Positions 12,735-24,012 of a DNA stretch of 64,000 nucleotides are shown here, in pieces. Under the pieces are notes generated by a model that saw only the letters and a list, made by a program, of their open reading frames with translations, had not been told where the DNA came from and made no database searches. Each line of letters begins with the position of its first letter. Position 1 is the first letter of the stretch. Made by a program: the position numbers and the translations under genes. This DNA is from Monodelphis domestica (lineage: Eukaryota; Chordata; Mammalia; Didelphimorphia; Didelphidae), in assembly GCF_027887165.1 (NCBI RefSeq), contig NC_077230.1, positions 265,365,943 to 265,429,942 of the forward strand, given 5' to 3'.

Positions 12735-12788
12735 ACCATAGGACTTAGAGAAAAGATCTTAAAGATCTAGTCTAATACAGTCATTTTT
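12735..12788 (-). repeat. MIR-like SINE fragment, left half, split by L1
   Basis: Left half ('ggacttagagaaaagatctt...' ) of the unit that continues at 14190-14215 with 'aaagatgaggaaagtgaagc', the usual MIR/CORE-SINE core. The L1 at 12789-14170 separates the halves. Confidence 0.45.
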
Positions 12789-14170
12789 ATTTTTTTGAAT
12801 TAATTTATTTAGACAATTTAGAACATTATTTCTTGGTTACAAGAATCACATTATTTTCCTCCCTCCCCTCCCCCCTCCCTTGTTGTAGCCTACATGCCAT
12901 TTCATTGGGTATTACTTGTGTCCTTGATCAGAAAGTATTTCCATGTTGTTGATGTTTGCACTAGGATGTTCATTTAGAGTTTACATCCCCACTCACATCC
13001 CCTCGGCCCATGTATTCAAGCAGTTGTTTTTCTTTGGTGTTTTTACTCCCACAGTTTTTCCTCTGAATGTGGATAGTGTTCTTTCTCATACATCCCTCCA
13101 AGTTGTTCAGGGTCATTGCATTGACACTAATGGAGAAGTCCATTACGTTTGATTGTACCACAGTGTATTAGTCTCTGTGTACAATGTTCTCCTGGTTCTG
13201 CTCCTTTCACTCTGCATCAGTTCCTGGAGCTTGTTCCAGTTCCTATGGAATTCCTCCACTTTATTATTCCTTTGAGCACAATAGTATTCCATCACCAACA
13301 TATACCACAATTTGTTCAGTCATTCCCCAATTGAAGGGCATCCCCTCATTTTCCCATTTTTTGCCACCACAAAGAGTGCAGCTATGAATATTTTTGTACA
13401 TGTCTTTTTCCTTATTATCTCTTTGGGGTACAAACCCAGCAGTGAAATGGCTGGATCAAAGGGCAGGCAGTCTTTTAGCGCCCTTTGGGCATAGTTCCAA
13501 ATTGCCCTCCAGAATGGTTGGATCAATCCACAACTCCACCAGCAATGAATTAATGTCCTGACTTTGCCACAACCCCTCCAGCATTCATTACTTTCCTTTG
13601 CTGTCATGTTAGCCAATCTGCTAGGTGTGAGGTGATACCTCAGAGTTGTTTTGATTTGCATTTCTCTGATTATAAGATATTTAGAACACTTTTTCATGTG
13701 CTTATTAATAGTTTTGATTTCTTTAACTGAAAATTGCCTATTCATGTCCCTTGCCCATTTATCAATTGGAGAATGGCTTGATTTTTTTGTACAACTGGTT
13801 TAACTCTTTATAAATTTGAGTAATTAGGCCTTTGTCAGAGGTTTTTGTTATGAAGATTGTTTCCCAATTTGTTGCTTCCCTTCTAATTTTGGTTACATTG
13901 GTTTTATTTGTACAAAACCTTTTTAATTTTATGTAATCAAAATTATTGAATTTACATTTTGTGATTTTTTTCTAGCTCTTGCTTGGTTTTAAAATCTTTC
14001 CTTTCTTAAAGATCTGACAGTATACTATTCTGTGTTCACCTTATTTGCTTAGTTTCCTTCTTTATATTCAAGTCATTCACCCATTCTGAGTTTATCTTGG
14101 TGTAGGGTATGAGATGTTGATCCAACCTAATCTCTCTCATACTGTCTTCCAATTTTCCCAGCAGTTTTTA
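12789..14170 (-). mobile_element. 5'-truncated L1 with target-site duplication
   Basis: It contains the L1 3' UTR and the last third of ORF2, including the Cys motif region ([14 protein letters not shown]) in a frame that stays open over 141 codons (13745-13320). Close in sequence to the intact L1 at 24-30 kb. The TSD tctaatacagtcattttta (12771-12789) recurs at 14171-14189 with one mismatch. It lies inside an older MIR-like fragment. Confidence 0.9.
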
Positions 14171-14215
14171 TCTAATACAATCATTTTTAAAGATGAGGAA
14201 AGTGAAGCCTGAGTG
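14171..14215 (-). repeat. MIR-like SINE fragment, right half
   Basis: Contains the TSD copy and then 'aagatgaggaaagtgaagcc', the reverse-strand MIR core. Continuation of 12735-12788. Confidence 0.45.
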
Positions 14216-15234
14216 GTTCTCTGAATCAAGTCAGTCTATGCTATGTAAAATCTTTTGAAAGAACAGTGGATCAGAAAAGACTCTCCTGAGCAATGTATGA
14301 TCCTTGATGGAGAATGGAGTGTAATGGAATGGAGATGTTTGCACTAGGCAGCTGGTGCTTAGAGACCCAGGATGCCTTTTGAAGCATAAGTCAACTCTTT
14401 CTGCCAACCCTCCTCACTCTCCGTCTCCTCAGGCTACTCTTTTATAGAAATTCAATTTAATTCAGTTCAACAAGCATTTGTTTAAGAAATTGGGGAAGAA
14501 ATATAAAATAGACCCAGCCCTCAAAGAATATCCATTCTAAGGGGTTTGGGGATGGGAAAATGGGGTAGCAAAATTCACCTTGGTAAGTATATACAAAATG
14601 TAGATGACATAAATGTAAAAGTAATTTTTCAGGGGGATTGTTAACAATTGGAGGAAGTAGGAAAGGTATCACATGAGAAGATGAAAAAAAGAAAACAAGG
14701 GTTCCAAGAGCTGGAGGTGAGAGTGTTCCAGGCTCTTCAAGAATGGGGACACAGAAAATGTAATGGAGCACGTCAATTTGGCTGAAATGTCGAGTGTGTG
14801 AGGGGGAGTAGTGTGAGAACAGTTGAGAAGGTTAGTTTGGGACTTGAATGTGATGGGTTTTATATTTCTCCCTTGATTTTCATTTTAACCAGCTTTCACT
14901 GGATGGAAGTGTTGAGGGTAGGTGGTGGGGCTCTCAGTGCATCCTCTCAAGTCTCTGAGCTCTTCTGCATATCCTACTTGGCAGCTATTTCCCTCCTTTC
15001 TTCATCATTGGAACAACAAGGGAAACAGAAGTTAGGCAGGAGATTCTTCTTCTCTACTTAGAGAATTACTGGTAAATATTAAACTGGCTCTCTAGGAAAA
15101 AAGGAAAGGAGGGCAAGGAGGACATACTTTTCAGTTTAATCTACATTGTTAATATCTTCTCTATCATTTTCTCAAGTGTAGCCCAGTATTGCCAAATTCA
15201 AATAGAAGTGGGGCTGCTAAAAGCTACACAAGGG
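14216..15234. other. Mostly unassigned sequence
   Basis: 14450-14560 has weak similarity to the repeat at 12420 ('ttcaacaagcatttgttta', 'ccctcaaagaatatccattc'). The remainder shows no coding or repeat signal. Confidence 0.3.
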
Positions 15235-15440
15235 AGGCAGCTAGGTGACTCAGTGGATGAGAACAAGACCTAGAGACAGGAGGTCCTGGGTTCAAATCTG
15301 GCCTCAGACACTTCCCAGCTGTGTGACCCTGAGAAAGTCACTTGACTCCCATTACCTAGCCCTTACCACTCTTTTGCCTTAGAGCCAATACACAGTATTG
15401 ATTCTAAGATGGAAGGTAAGAGTTTAAAAAAAAATTAAAA
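15235..15440 (+). repeat. tRNA-derived marsupial SINE (MAR1-like)
   Basis: 'gcagctaggtgactcagtgg', 'gtcctgggttcaaatctggc' (B-box like), 'cttgactcccattacctagc' and 'attctaagatggaaggtaag' in order, ending in an A-rich tail. Nearly full length. Confidence 0.85.
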
Positions 15441-16159
15441 ACACCCCATTTCAAGCCTTGATTAGTGAGGTGTAAATGCTCACCCTGAAAGTTTAATAAT
15501 CTCTCAATATTCTGTTCAAGTTGGCTCCAATGCCCTCTGCTTCTTCCCCTTCTCTGCCTCTAAAGGGAAAGCAGCTCCCTTATTCATGTCTTTCTGCAAC
15601 GTTTCCTTCTCAAAATGAGCCCAGATTAATTCTTCCTAAGTACCGCTTTTCCATAGTTCATGTCCTTTGCTGTGTGCCAACAAGTCCCCATTTTAAAATG
15701 ATTTCCCTGAGCCCTCGCCCTGTGCCCTTGGCCTAGAGTAGCTGTGTGGGGCCCACTTCTGGGACTGGCTCCAGCTGGTCGCTTGTCTCTAGATCCCAAG
15801 CCCTGGAAAGCCTGGGATTAGCCTCAGCCTACTGGCTCTGTGAATGGGGGTGCCAGGCGTTTGCCTAGGATTTGGTCGACTACTTTGATTGTCAAAATTA
15901 ATGCTGCGGCAGTTCTCTAAATACTTGCTTGGCGGGATTTTAGTGTTCAGGAAAGTTACGTTGGCCATATGGCTCGGGCTGGGAGAGGCGTCTTTCTGAA
16001 CTTGGAAAGTTGGATGGGACGCGCTTGGCTGTTTTCACAGCTCTTAGTCACATTGCTCTTGGGTTGTGGCTCCCCCAAACCAAAGGGGTGATGACACACC
16101 TCAAAGGCAGAGCAGTTCATGTTTTTTTTTTCTCATAAGGGCATTAACTATAAAAACTT
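15441..16159. other. Relatively GC-rich unassigned sequence
   Basis: 15700-16100 is more GC-rich than the rest of this part of the window and free of recognised repeats. A 71-codon frame (15521-15736) has no recognised homology. No promoter signature could be established. Confidence 0.3.
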
Positions 16160-16390
16160 CTGCTTCATATTAGACTTGGACGTGACATTGGAGGCCATCT
16201 AGTCAGACCTGACCAAGAATTCCCTCAACTACATAGCTAATAAGTAGTCATCAGTCTTTGCTTGAAGATTGCTTTTGTACAGCTGAATTTTCCTCATTCC
16301 TTGCTCCCAGTTCCTCTCTACTTCCTGACCCCTTTAGAATTCAATCTGAACAAAGACAATCCTCTTCTGGTTGAAAACTATAGTGAAAAC
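16160..16390 (-). repeat. CR1/L3-like LINE fragment
   Basis: 'ggaggccatctagtcagacc' and 'ttccttgctcccagttcct' match the order of the CR1/L3 3' region found as relics in mammals. Confidence 0.5.
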
Positions 16391-16399
16391 GAGAGTATT

Positions 16400-16680
16400 T
16401 ATTATTATTCTGCTATTTTCAGTGGCATCTAACTCTTTGTGAGTCCATTTGGAGTTTTCTTGGCAAAGATACTGGGGCGATTTGTCATTTCCTTCTCCAG
16501 TTCATTTTAAAGATGGGGAAATGAAGGCAAACAGGGTTAAATGACTTGATCAGGGTCACACAGCTAGTAAGTTTCTGAGGCCAAATTTAATCAAGAAGAT
16601 GATCAAGAAGAATCAAGAAGATGAATCTTCCTGACTCTAGGACCAGTCTTCTATCCATTGTAACACCCAGCTGTAACACC
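16400..16680 (-). repeat. Marsupial CORE-SINE (WSINE/MIR-type)
   Basis: Reverse orientation: 'ggagttttcttggcaaagat', 'catttccttctccagttcat', 'cagggtcacacagctagtaa' and 'ccattgtaacacccagctg'. A short internal duplication of 'aatcaagaagatga' lies at 16590-16625. Confidence 0.8.
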
Positions 16681-17081
16681 CCATGATATGCATAGCATGC
16701 CTTAAAATTCTGAAGTCGGGTCCTTAACCCAGAAACAGACAGTGCGACTTAGCGCCAGTGGACCTCTGTACGCACCTCTGTACACAATCTATTTTCTCTT
16801 CCATTCAATTATTTGCTATGCCACCTCATAAGGTATACTTTTAAATATTTTTATCAAGTTTTTTTAGTTGAATTGAAGTATGAATAATATTTTCCAACCT
16901 AGAAAGGGAAATAGAGGGAGATCCTGCACCTGCCCCTATAATTCTCTTTTCTCCTCATAAATCTGCATCAACAAATATTTAGCTTATTAAGGGAAATGGC
17001 TACTTACTGACACTAGCTTAAAGGACCAAAGAATGGAGCTAGAAGGAACCTTCAAGACCAGTTGCTCTTTCTTGTGGCAGC

Positions 17082-17160
17082 ACGGTGTAATGGCTAGTGA
17101 GCTGACTGACTTCTAAGTCAGAAACACAAAGGTTCAAGTCCTGCCTCTGACATATTTGTT
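17082..17160 (+). repeat. MIR-type SINE, left part, split by another SINE
   Basis: 'ggcagcacggtgtaatggct' and 'aaggttcaagtcctgcctct' form the 5' part. The SINE resumes at 17408 with 'gtaaatcacctagtaac', so the SINE at 17161-17407 was inserted into it. Confidence 0.75.
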
Positions 17161-17407
17161 CTGCCAAAGGTGGTGCAGTGGATAGAGTGCTGGGCCTGGC
17201 AACAGGAAGACTCATTCTTATGAGTCCAAATCTGTGAATGAGTTGCTATGTGGCTCTGCTCAAGTCACAAGCTACTTTGCCTCAGTTTCCACATCTGTAA
17301 AATGAGCTGGAGAAAAAAATGGTAAACCACTCCAGTATCTTTGCTAAGAAAACCCCAATGGGGTCACAAAGAGACAGACATGACTGAAAATAACTGAACA
17401 TCAATGA
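17161..17407 (+). repeat. Marsupial CORE-SINE (WSINE-type) nested in older SINE
   Basis: 'ggtggtgcagtggatagagt', 'gcctcagtttccacatctgt', 'aaccactccagtatctttgc' and 'ggggtcacaaagagacagac' in order: a full-length forward copy. Confidence 0.85.
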
Positions 17408-17535
17408 ATTTCAGGTAAATCACCTAGTAACCTAGGCAACTCTCAGACTCAAAGTTGCAGAAAAGTTGTTATCTGCAGTGGTAGAGAGATTTTCCTCCAA
17501 GAATTCCCCACTCCAATGAAATCATGGGCCCCATT
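17408..17535 (+). repeat. MIR-type SINE, right part
   Basis: 'caactctcagactcaaagtt', 'atctgcagtggtagagagat' and 'ccaatgaaatcatgggcccc' are the 3' half of the split element. Confidence 0.7.
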
Positions 17536-19129
17536 GAAAACTGAAGCCAAATCTAATTATCTGGCAAAAGCTGGGTTCTACCTTCAGTTCAATTGGCATA
17601 AATGTATGTGTATAAGTAAAATATAATTTAGATGAACTTATATTTCTATAATTCAATATAGATGAATAGATCATTTCTACATTTGATTTCTCTTTATGAA
17701 TATGCTGAATGTAGCTATTTCTCATACTCTATTGTTATATTATTATTCAATATTAGTAAGCTTTATTGACTTGCACATGTCCCCATTTGGCTTCTCAGAA
17801 TCTGAAAGGAGCTCATCTTTCCTCATTCTTCTAGTCATCTTTATATAGACTGAACATGGCCCCCAAATAGAGTTATCATAGGAGTTTGCTTCTAGAGATG
17901 CAAGCAACCTGTTGCAGAATGACAATTTACTACTGCTCCATGTGAACCTCCGTATCTGATATTATCTTTGAGAATTTCTTCAAATCAAACTATAATAGGA
18001 GTTTTCAATAAAGAAGAGTTGGACCATTAAACTCTAACCTTTGGCTTGAATGTTGTAGAATTCCCTTATCTGGTATAGCTGGACCCAGGTCAGTATCTTG
18101 AACCCCAACTTTGGTTATATGGGTAACAAAGGCCAACTACTAGAGTATCCTTACTCTGTTATTTCCATGAAATATTCCAGGTCCTGCCAAATAGTTCCTT
18201 TTCCTTGAACCTTTGAAAGAAGAGCCTTTCAAATCTTCAAAGAAGGTTGCCTTGCTCGCTCTCCCTGCAGTTTTATCTTTACTTCTTACCTGAAAAAAAA
18301 GTTTCTTTTAAGGGTAAAGACACCTGTGCTTTTGGTCCCATTCGTTTGGGATCAAATGCACTGTCAATTATCCTTTGTCTCATGCCTTTTAAAGGTATCC
18401 CTTCCACCAACTCCATCCTGGTCTTCAAAAATATACTAGCCATCCCTAGTCTAAACTAAAAATCACCCCAGCTCTACTTACCTCCTCAAACTACCTTTCC
18501 ATTAGTTGTCTTTCTCCTTCCTTTCCTCCCTCTTCTTCTTTTCAACCAATCTCAGGGATCAACAAAACATCAAATGTTGCTAATTACTTTGAGATAATGT
18601 GTCTATATTAATGAACTAATTAGAGTTAAATCCTAGTTATTTAGGGTTAAAAGTTAATCTGTCCCCTAGCTAAAACCCAATCAAAATGACACCTCATAGT
18701 CTTGCCCTCAAAGCACTCTTCTGACTCCATCTGGGTCATTGCTTCCAAGTGCTCCCAACTCCAATCTATGGCTTAATAAGTAACTAACATTTCTCTCCCT
18801 CTCTCAAGTAACATTTTCTCTCTCATGCTGCTCTCATGTATCTCTCCATCATCTAATTCCCATCTCCACTCTGCCTCTGTATCCTCTGTGCCATTTATCT
18901 AGGTATTTTCTATACTGTTTGCCCCTAACCCTTCTTTGCCTTATTAAAGTATGATTGAAACATTTCTCCCAACTGCCATTGTGGTCTTTCCCAGTGAGCA
19001 TCCAAAGAACTGTGAGGACCTGCCCCTACCCAATGCAGAGGAACCCTTTAGGCTCCCTTCTTCAATTAATAATTCCATAATGTAATTAGGAATTCAACTT
19101 TTATATTTCCTTCTGTACCTGGCTCCACT
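17536..19129. other. Unassigned sequence
   Basis: No coding signal. 18560-19110 has LTR-like features but no paired ends could be defined (see rejected list). Confidence 0.3.
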
Positions 19130-19319
19130 CTAACTTTTTGAGCATATCTCTCAATATTCCCATTTAATTATCCTTAGCTGCAACCACACTGAACCACTCA
19201 CTGTTCTCTAACAGGCTGTGTTCCCCATCCCACTCCCATTTCTTTTCTTTTGTTCACTAGGTTCCTTTGACCTGAAATGTCCCCTCGCTCATTTTCACAT
19301 ATTAGAACGCTGTTCCTTC
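19130..19319 (+). repeat. L2 fragment, left part
   Basis: 'cacactgaaccactcactgt' and 'cctttgacctgaaatgtccc' are in L2 3' order. It resumes at 19570. Confidence 0.55.
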
Positions 19320-19569
19320 CTTTTCAAATTAAATTCTATTTTAAATTAACAAGCTTCTGTCACTTCTTCCCATGCCCCCGCTGAAGCAAAATGTAAAACA
19401 AAATCCATATAACATATATGTGATTGGCAAAATTTTATTCTCTTTTTTTCTTGTATGCCCCCCACTGAACAGAAAAAGAAAGAAAACCTTTGTAATAAAT
19501 GCACAGAGTTAAGCAATACAAATTCCCACATTGACCATGCACAAAAATATGCCTCATTCTACATCCATT
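19320..19569 (-). mobile_element. L1 3' UTR inserted in L2
   Basis: A-rich tail in reverse ('aaattaaattctattttaaa') followed by C/T-rich UTR and 'cccacattgaccatgcacaa', as in the other L1 tails. Confidence 0.65.
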
Positions 19570-19665
19570 AAGGGGTGGGTAGTATCCTACCCTTTCAAGG
19601 GCCACCTTAGATGTTATTTCTTCCATCTTTTTCAACTTGAGTCATCTTCTGCTCCAGGAAAACTT
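19570..19665 (+). repeat. L2 fragment, right part
   Basis: 'ctttcaagggccaccttaga' and 'tgttatttcttccatctt' continue the L2 of 19130-19319. Confidence 0.5.
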
Positions 19666-19789
19666 TCAAACCACCAACCAAAATTCAATTCAGTTCAACA
19701 ACATGTTGCTAGAAATCCCATTTCCACTTCGCAGGAGTTGAGGAAGAATCAGTTGGGATATTTGATCTCCCTGCAGTGAATTCATAAAT

Positions 19790-20065
19790 GTTATTAGGAG
19801 AAATTATAAACTCCTCTGTTTGACATTTGTAGCCCTCCATAATCTGGTTTTCACCTACCTTTTAAGACTTATCTTATATCATACTTTTTCATGTTTTCTA
19901 CATTGCAGTTAAGCTACTTGCTGGTCTATCTATATCACAACTAATTACCCATTTCCATGCCTTTCTATAGGCTCTTTTCTCTGCCTAGAATTCTCTCCTT
20001 CTTCATCTCCATCTCATGGAAGCCTTATCTCTCTTTAAGTCCCAGTTCAATGGTAGTCTCTTACG
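19790..20065 (+). repeat. L2 3' region, left part
   Basis: 'aaattataaactcctctgtt', 'gccctccataatctggtttt' and 'tctctgcctagaattctctc' are classic L2 3' blocks. The L1 tail at 20080-20264 interrupts it. Confidence 0.75.
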
Positions 20066-20079
20066 AAACACTTCTAGAT

Positions 20080-20264
20080 GCAAATGTCAATAATATGGAA
20101 ATAGGTCTTGATCAATGACACATGTAAAACCCAGTGGAATTGTGTGTCAGCTATGGGAGGGGGAAAGGGATGGGAGAGAAAGAATATGATTCTTGTAACC
20201 ATGGAAAAATATTCTTAATTAATTAATTAAATAAAAATTTCCAAAATCTAAACAAAATAAAACA
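20080..20264 (+). mobile_element. Very short L1 3' tail with perfect 14-bp TSD
   Basis: 185 bp of L1 3' UTR ending in an A-rich tail, inserted in an L2. The TSD aaacacttctagat is exact at 20066-20079 and 20265-20278. Sequence matches the reverse complement of 31138-31290. Confidence 0.88.
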
Positions 20265-20278
20265 AAACACTTCTAGAT

Positions 20279-20505
20279 TCACCCAGGTTAGTGTACATAG
20301 CATCCACCCCAAAATTTTGCATTTATCTCATATACCTATATATGTCTTGTTTCCTCCGTCTCTAACCTCATTCAAGATCCTTGAAGAGAAGCAATTTAAC
20401 CTTTTGTTTTTGTATTTCCACTGTCTAGTAGAGAACCTCAAACATTGCCAGCATTTAATAAAGACTTGTTGAGTCAAATTGAAGCAAAAAGAATGGCTTC
20501 AAATC
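20279..20505 (+). repeat. L2 3' end, right part
   Basis: 'tagcatccaccccaaaattt' through 'ctagtagagaacctcaaaca' to 'taaagacttgttgagtcaaa', the L2 terminus. Confidence 0.75.
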
Positions 20506-21114
20506 TATCAAGGAAAAAGAAAGAACAGAGCATACTCTATGCCATCCTACAATTTCCTTTCATTCTTATCTTGGGCCTTACTTGTTCTACCTAAGACTCT
20601 GTGGTGTTAGTGATTTAAACCTTAGCCATAGTCCTTAGTCATGGAGACCCAGAAAGGGGATAGGCTAAAGGGCCCAAGACCAGCTTTTTGGTGAATCCTA
20701 TACAGGATTCATCTCTTTGGACTTGATCGACTGTCACCCTACAGGATTGTTGTTATCGACCAGGATGTGGTCCCCATGGTATCTGTCTATGAACAGCCTT
20801 GATGAATGTATTTAGTAAAAAAAGTTTTTTTTAATCTGTCTCAAGGATATCATTTCTTCAGATTCTAAACTTATATCAGAAATCAGAGGCCTTTGTCCCA
20901 ACTTCCCCACATTTCTTCTGAATGAATAGTGATTTAGTGTGGCAAGGGCAATTTTTACTCTCTACCATTGCTATTACCTTATATTTCCATGTATGGTGTG
21001 TTCAGAGGACTAGTACCTCTGATGTGAGGACTGGTTGGGTCCTTTTCAAGTGCTCATCTGCCTTTGATGTCTTTCACCCAACTCTCACCTGGTGGCTCCG
21101 TAGCAGGTACAGTG
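20506..21114. other. Unassigned sequence
   Basis: No gene or repeat recognised. 20700-20830 resembles the upstream part of the repeat at 21115 only weakly. Confidence 0.3.
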
Positions 21115-21455
21115 GCTACACCCTGGTGATACCATCTTGGCAGACAGTGTAAACCAGGTTGAGGGTCATCAGGAACAACTATTTATTCCAAAGGGCAGGA
21201 AGATAGCTGAAGTACGTGTTGTGGAGCACTTAAAACTTGGTCCCACATCAAAGATGCCAAGAACATCCGCTGCATCCTGGGCCATCACCAGTCAGCCTGA
21301 CTTTTGTCTTGCCAATGGACTTGGATAACTCTGGAAAAGAGTAAAGCTGATGACTTTTTGTGCAGCTTTGCCTCACTTAAATCCAATTCAACAGTAAGTC
21401 AAGGCATCACTCTGTGATGTCATTGGTTCTCTTCAAAACAAAAGACAAACAGCAT
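21115..21455 (+). repeat. Marsupial SINE-like repeat, copy 2 (RTE-associated type?)
   Basis: Partner of 3190-3540: 'catcctgggccatcaccagt', 'tttgtcttgccaatggactt', 'cctcacttaaatccaattca' and 'tgtgatgtcattggttctct', then an A-rich end. Better preserved than copy 1. Confidence 0.7.
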
Positions 21456-21639
21456 ATTTCCATAGACAGATCTTGACCTTCCAAATACTCTGTAGTTTTC
21501 TTGTCCACATTGGATTGTTTGCAAGTTGTCTCCCCCATTAACATATGATCTCCCTTTTGGGCTAGATTTTTTACTTTTTTGCCTCACTAGAACATGACAC
21601 TTAAGTACTAAACACTTAACAAATGTCAACTGATTGGTC

Positions 21640-21745
21640 CAAAACCCTTAACTTTACAGAAGAAATAAGGCGACTTGGTCAAGGCTACCCAGGAGAAAGT
21701 AGAGCTGAGGTTTAATCTGAAGTCCTCTGAGCTGCAATAACAGGC
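21640..21745 (-). repeat. MIR fragment
   Basis: 'ctttacagaagaaataaggc' and 'aaagtagagctgaggtttaa' are reverse-strand MIR core. Confidence 0.55.
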
Positions 21746-21764
21746 TCTGAAACCAACTCCCTCT

Positions 21765-21870
21765 GCACATCTCTGGGGTGTTCAGTTTCTTCTTTTGTAA
21801 AGTGAGGGGGTTAGACTAGATATTCTCTATGGTTACTTCTATTTTCAGCTCATAGACCTATGATATCATG
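21765..21870 (+). repeat. MIR fragment
   Basis: 'cagtttcttcttttgtaaag' and 'agggggttagactagatatt' are forward MIR core and tail. Confidence 0.6.
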
Positions 21871-23114
21871 CTGGGAAGTAGATATAGTACTGCCATGAAC
21901 CACCTAAACATGAATTCAAAAGATTGTTGGAAAAAGTTCCTCCTTCGTTCCTTTATGAAGTTTAAAGCTATACCTTTCACTTATGACATTACAGGATTTG
22001 GCAAGGTATCTTCTTTCGTTTCTACAGAAGAAAACATGATTGCTAGCAATATAATTATTATGAAATAATTGCAAAGAAAGTAAAATATAGAGAGAATGTG
22101 GAGGTTAGTTTGTTTATTTTTTTTTGGATGGGATTGACCTGTATTTATGATTTTGAAGTATTTTCTACCACTCTTCTCTTGTAATATGGACAATTAGGAA
22201 TTGGCTACATAGCTCTTGAAAATATTATTTATGGAATTGTACTAAACAATCTTGTGAATGTACATAAAATTAGTTCTTTTAAAAAAATCTAGTCTGAGTA
22301 GAAGATGTTAAAAGAATACAATTAGAACATTTGTAAACAAATCACAAAACCATTTAAACTGTGTTCAAATAACTTCAAGGGAAATAATTGAAGGTATTCA
22401 CAGTTAGTAAAGAAAGTAATGAATTTCTAAGCTCTTATAATGAGGATGTTTTTATAGAAGTAGGGTGAAACAATTATACTTTAATCTGTTACCCAGTTTT
22501 GATTCTATTTTTTACCTGAATATGGAATATTAGACCTATTATTTCCATTATTTTATATTATTCCTATTATAATATTTTAATTCATCTTAAATGACATTGT
22601 TAGGGCCCCTTCATAGGAGTCTTCAAATGGAAACTGAACCTGAAAGGGTTGTTGAAGGGATTCCTGGGAAGATGCCAATAAGGATCCCTTCCATCCCAAT
22701 TGTTCTTTGAAATATTTTGTGCTTTTGTCATGGTACTTATTTCGATTGCCTGTGATTTTTTTTTAATTATATTTATTGTTGGAAACTGCACTGCATCAAA
22801 GTGGCTTACACTCACTTATGGATGGGCTTTGGAAGTTACTGCAGTTAAAACATTTATTATGTCCCAGCAAGGATATTGTTGAGAATCTACTTTCTACTGA
22901 GATAGTCTGAGGACCAGCAGAGTAGAAAGCCATTACTATTTTTGTACCTGAAGTTTTCTCGCTGAAGCTTGTGTGCCCTTGTTATAGCCTTTCAGAAGGG
23001 CCAGCATACTTACTTATCACATACTAAATTATTTATTTAATTTAAGTTTCAAGAGCTTACAGTCTGTATCAGATTTAGAATTAGAACAGCTGGTTTGGAG
23101 CCTGACTCTTTGAC
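21871..23114. other. AT-rich unassigned sequence
   Basis: No gene, repeat or conserved block recognised. Short open frames under 75 codons only. Confidence 0.3.
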
Positions 23115-23370
23115 TGTATGATGCTGAATTGTTTTAGTTGCATCTGATTCTTTGTCACACAATTTTGGGGTTTTCTTGACTCAGATACTGGAGTGGTTTA
23201 CCATTTCCTTCTCTAGCTCATTTTACAGATGAGGAACTGAATAGGGTGAAGTGACTTGCCCAGGGTCACACAGCTAACAAGTGTCTGAGGCAGGTTTTGA
23301 ACTCATGAAGGCAGTCTTTCTGATTCCAAGCCCATTGCTCTATCCCTTGTACTATCTAGTTGGCTTGTCT
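23115..23370 (-). repeat. Marsupial CORE-SINE (WSINE-type)
   Basis: 'gggttttcttgactcagata', 'accatttccttctctagctc', 'cccagggtcacacagctaac' and 'ctctatcccttgtactatc' in reverse order. Confidence 0.8.
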
Positions 23371-23684
23371 ACCTGTATAGCCTTGCTTAAATTTCTTTTT
23401 AAGTGAGGAGTGAAATGATTTTAAATAATTCTGACCCCTCGTAACTCCATCATGGTTTTTAAATCATAGAACTTTTTGTTAGGTTAAAAAACACACACAC
23501 ACATAATGTCATAATGACATATTTATATTATTTTTAATATCTGATACATATTTGTAAAAACTCCCTAAACTTACATCCTGTTTGAATAGATATTTACTAT
23601 AATTAACTGGTGATACTATATATCATCTATAACTTGCTTAATAAAGCATAATAAAATATTTCTGTCTTTTAAAAGCAGATACTT

Positions 23685-23872
23685 CAGGACAGGTAGGTGA
23701 CTCAGTGGATGGAGAGACAGGCCTAGAGACGGGAGGTCCTGGATTCAAATCTGACCTTAGACATTTCTCAGCTGTCTAACTTAAACCCAATTGCTGAGCC
23801 CTTATTACTCTTCTGCCTTGGAAATATTTAGTAACAATTCTAAGACCGATAAGCGTTTAAGAAAAAAAAAAA
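23685..23872 (+). repeat. tRNA-derived SINE (MAR1-like)
   Basis: 'caggtaggtgactcagtgga', 'ggtcctggattcaaatctga' and 'ccttattactcttctgcctt', then an A tail. Flanked by agatacttc / agatgcttc, a likely TSD. It lies just beyond the 3' end of the full-length L1. Confidence 0.8.
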
Positions 23873-23961
23873 GATGCTTCCTGAATTTATTTTTCTGTAT
23901 TCCCATGGGTTCTTGGATCTTGTTAGTATAGACAGTCAAAGATAGAGCAAGCATATCTTTT

Positions 23962-23974
23962 TGTTGCTTTTTTT
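23962..23974. repeat. Target-site duplication of the full-length L1 (3' copy)
   Basis: 13 bp, tgttgcttttttt, repeated exactly at 30446-30458 on the other side of the L1. The T-run on this strand fits the L1 endonuclease preference for TTTT/AA sites. Confidence 0.8.
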
Positions 23975-23977
23975 TTT

Positions 23978-24001
23978 CAACTCTTAGGAACTTTTATTTT
24001 C
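23978..24001 (-). other. Candidate 24-nt 3' transduction of the full-length L1
   Basis: Between the L1 A-tract (24012-24002) and a second A-tract next to the TSD lie 24 unique bases. On the sense strand they contain AATAAA about 15 nt before the second A-tract, as expected if transcription read through the L1 polyadenylation site and used a flanking signal at the source locus. Confidence 0.55.
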
Positions 24002-24012
24002 TTTTTTTTTTT

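Noticed and set aside
18560-19110. Possible solo LTR (TTATTAAA-type signal near 18940, C/T-rich tract before it)
   Set aside because: No TG...CA ends with a target duplication could be defined, so it is left unassigned.
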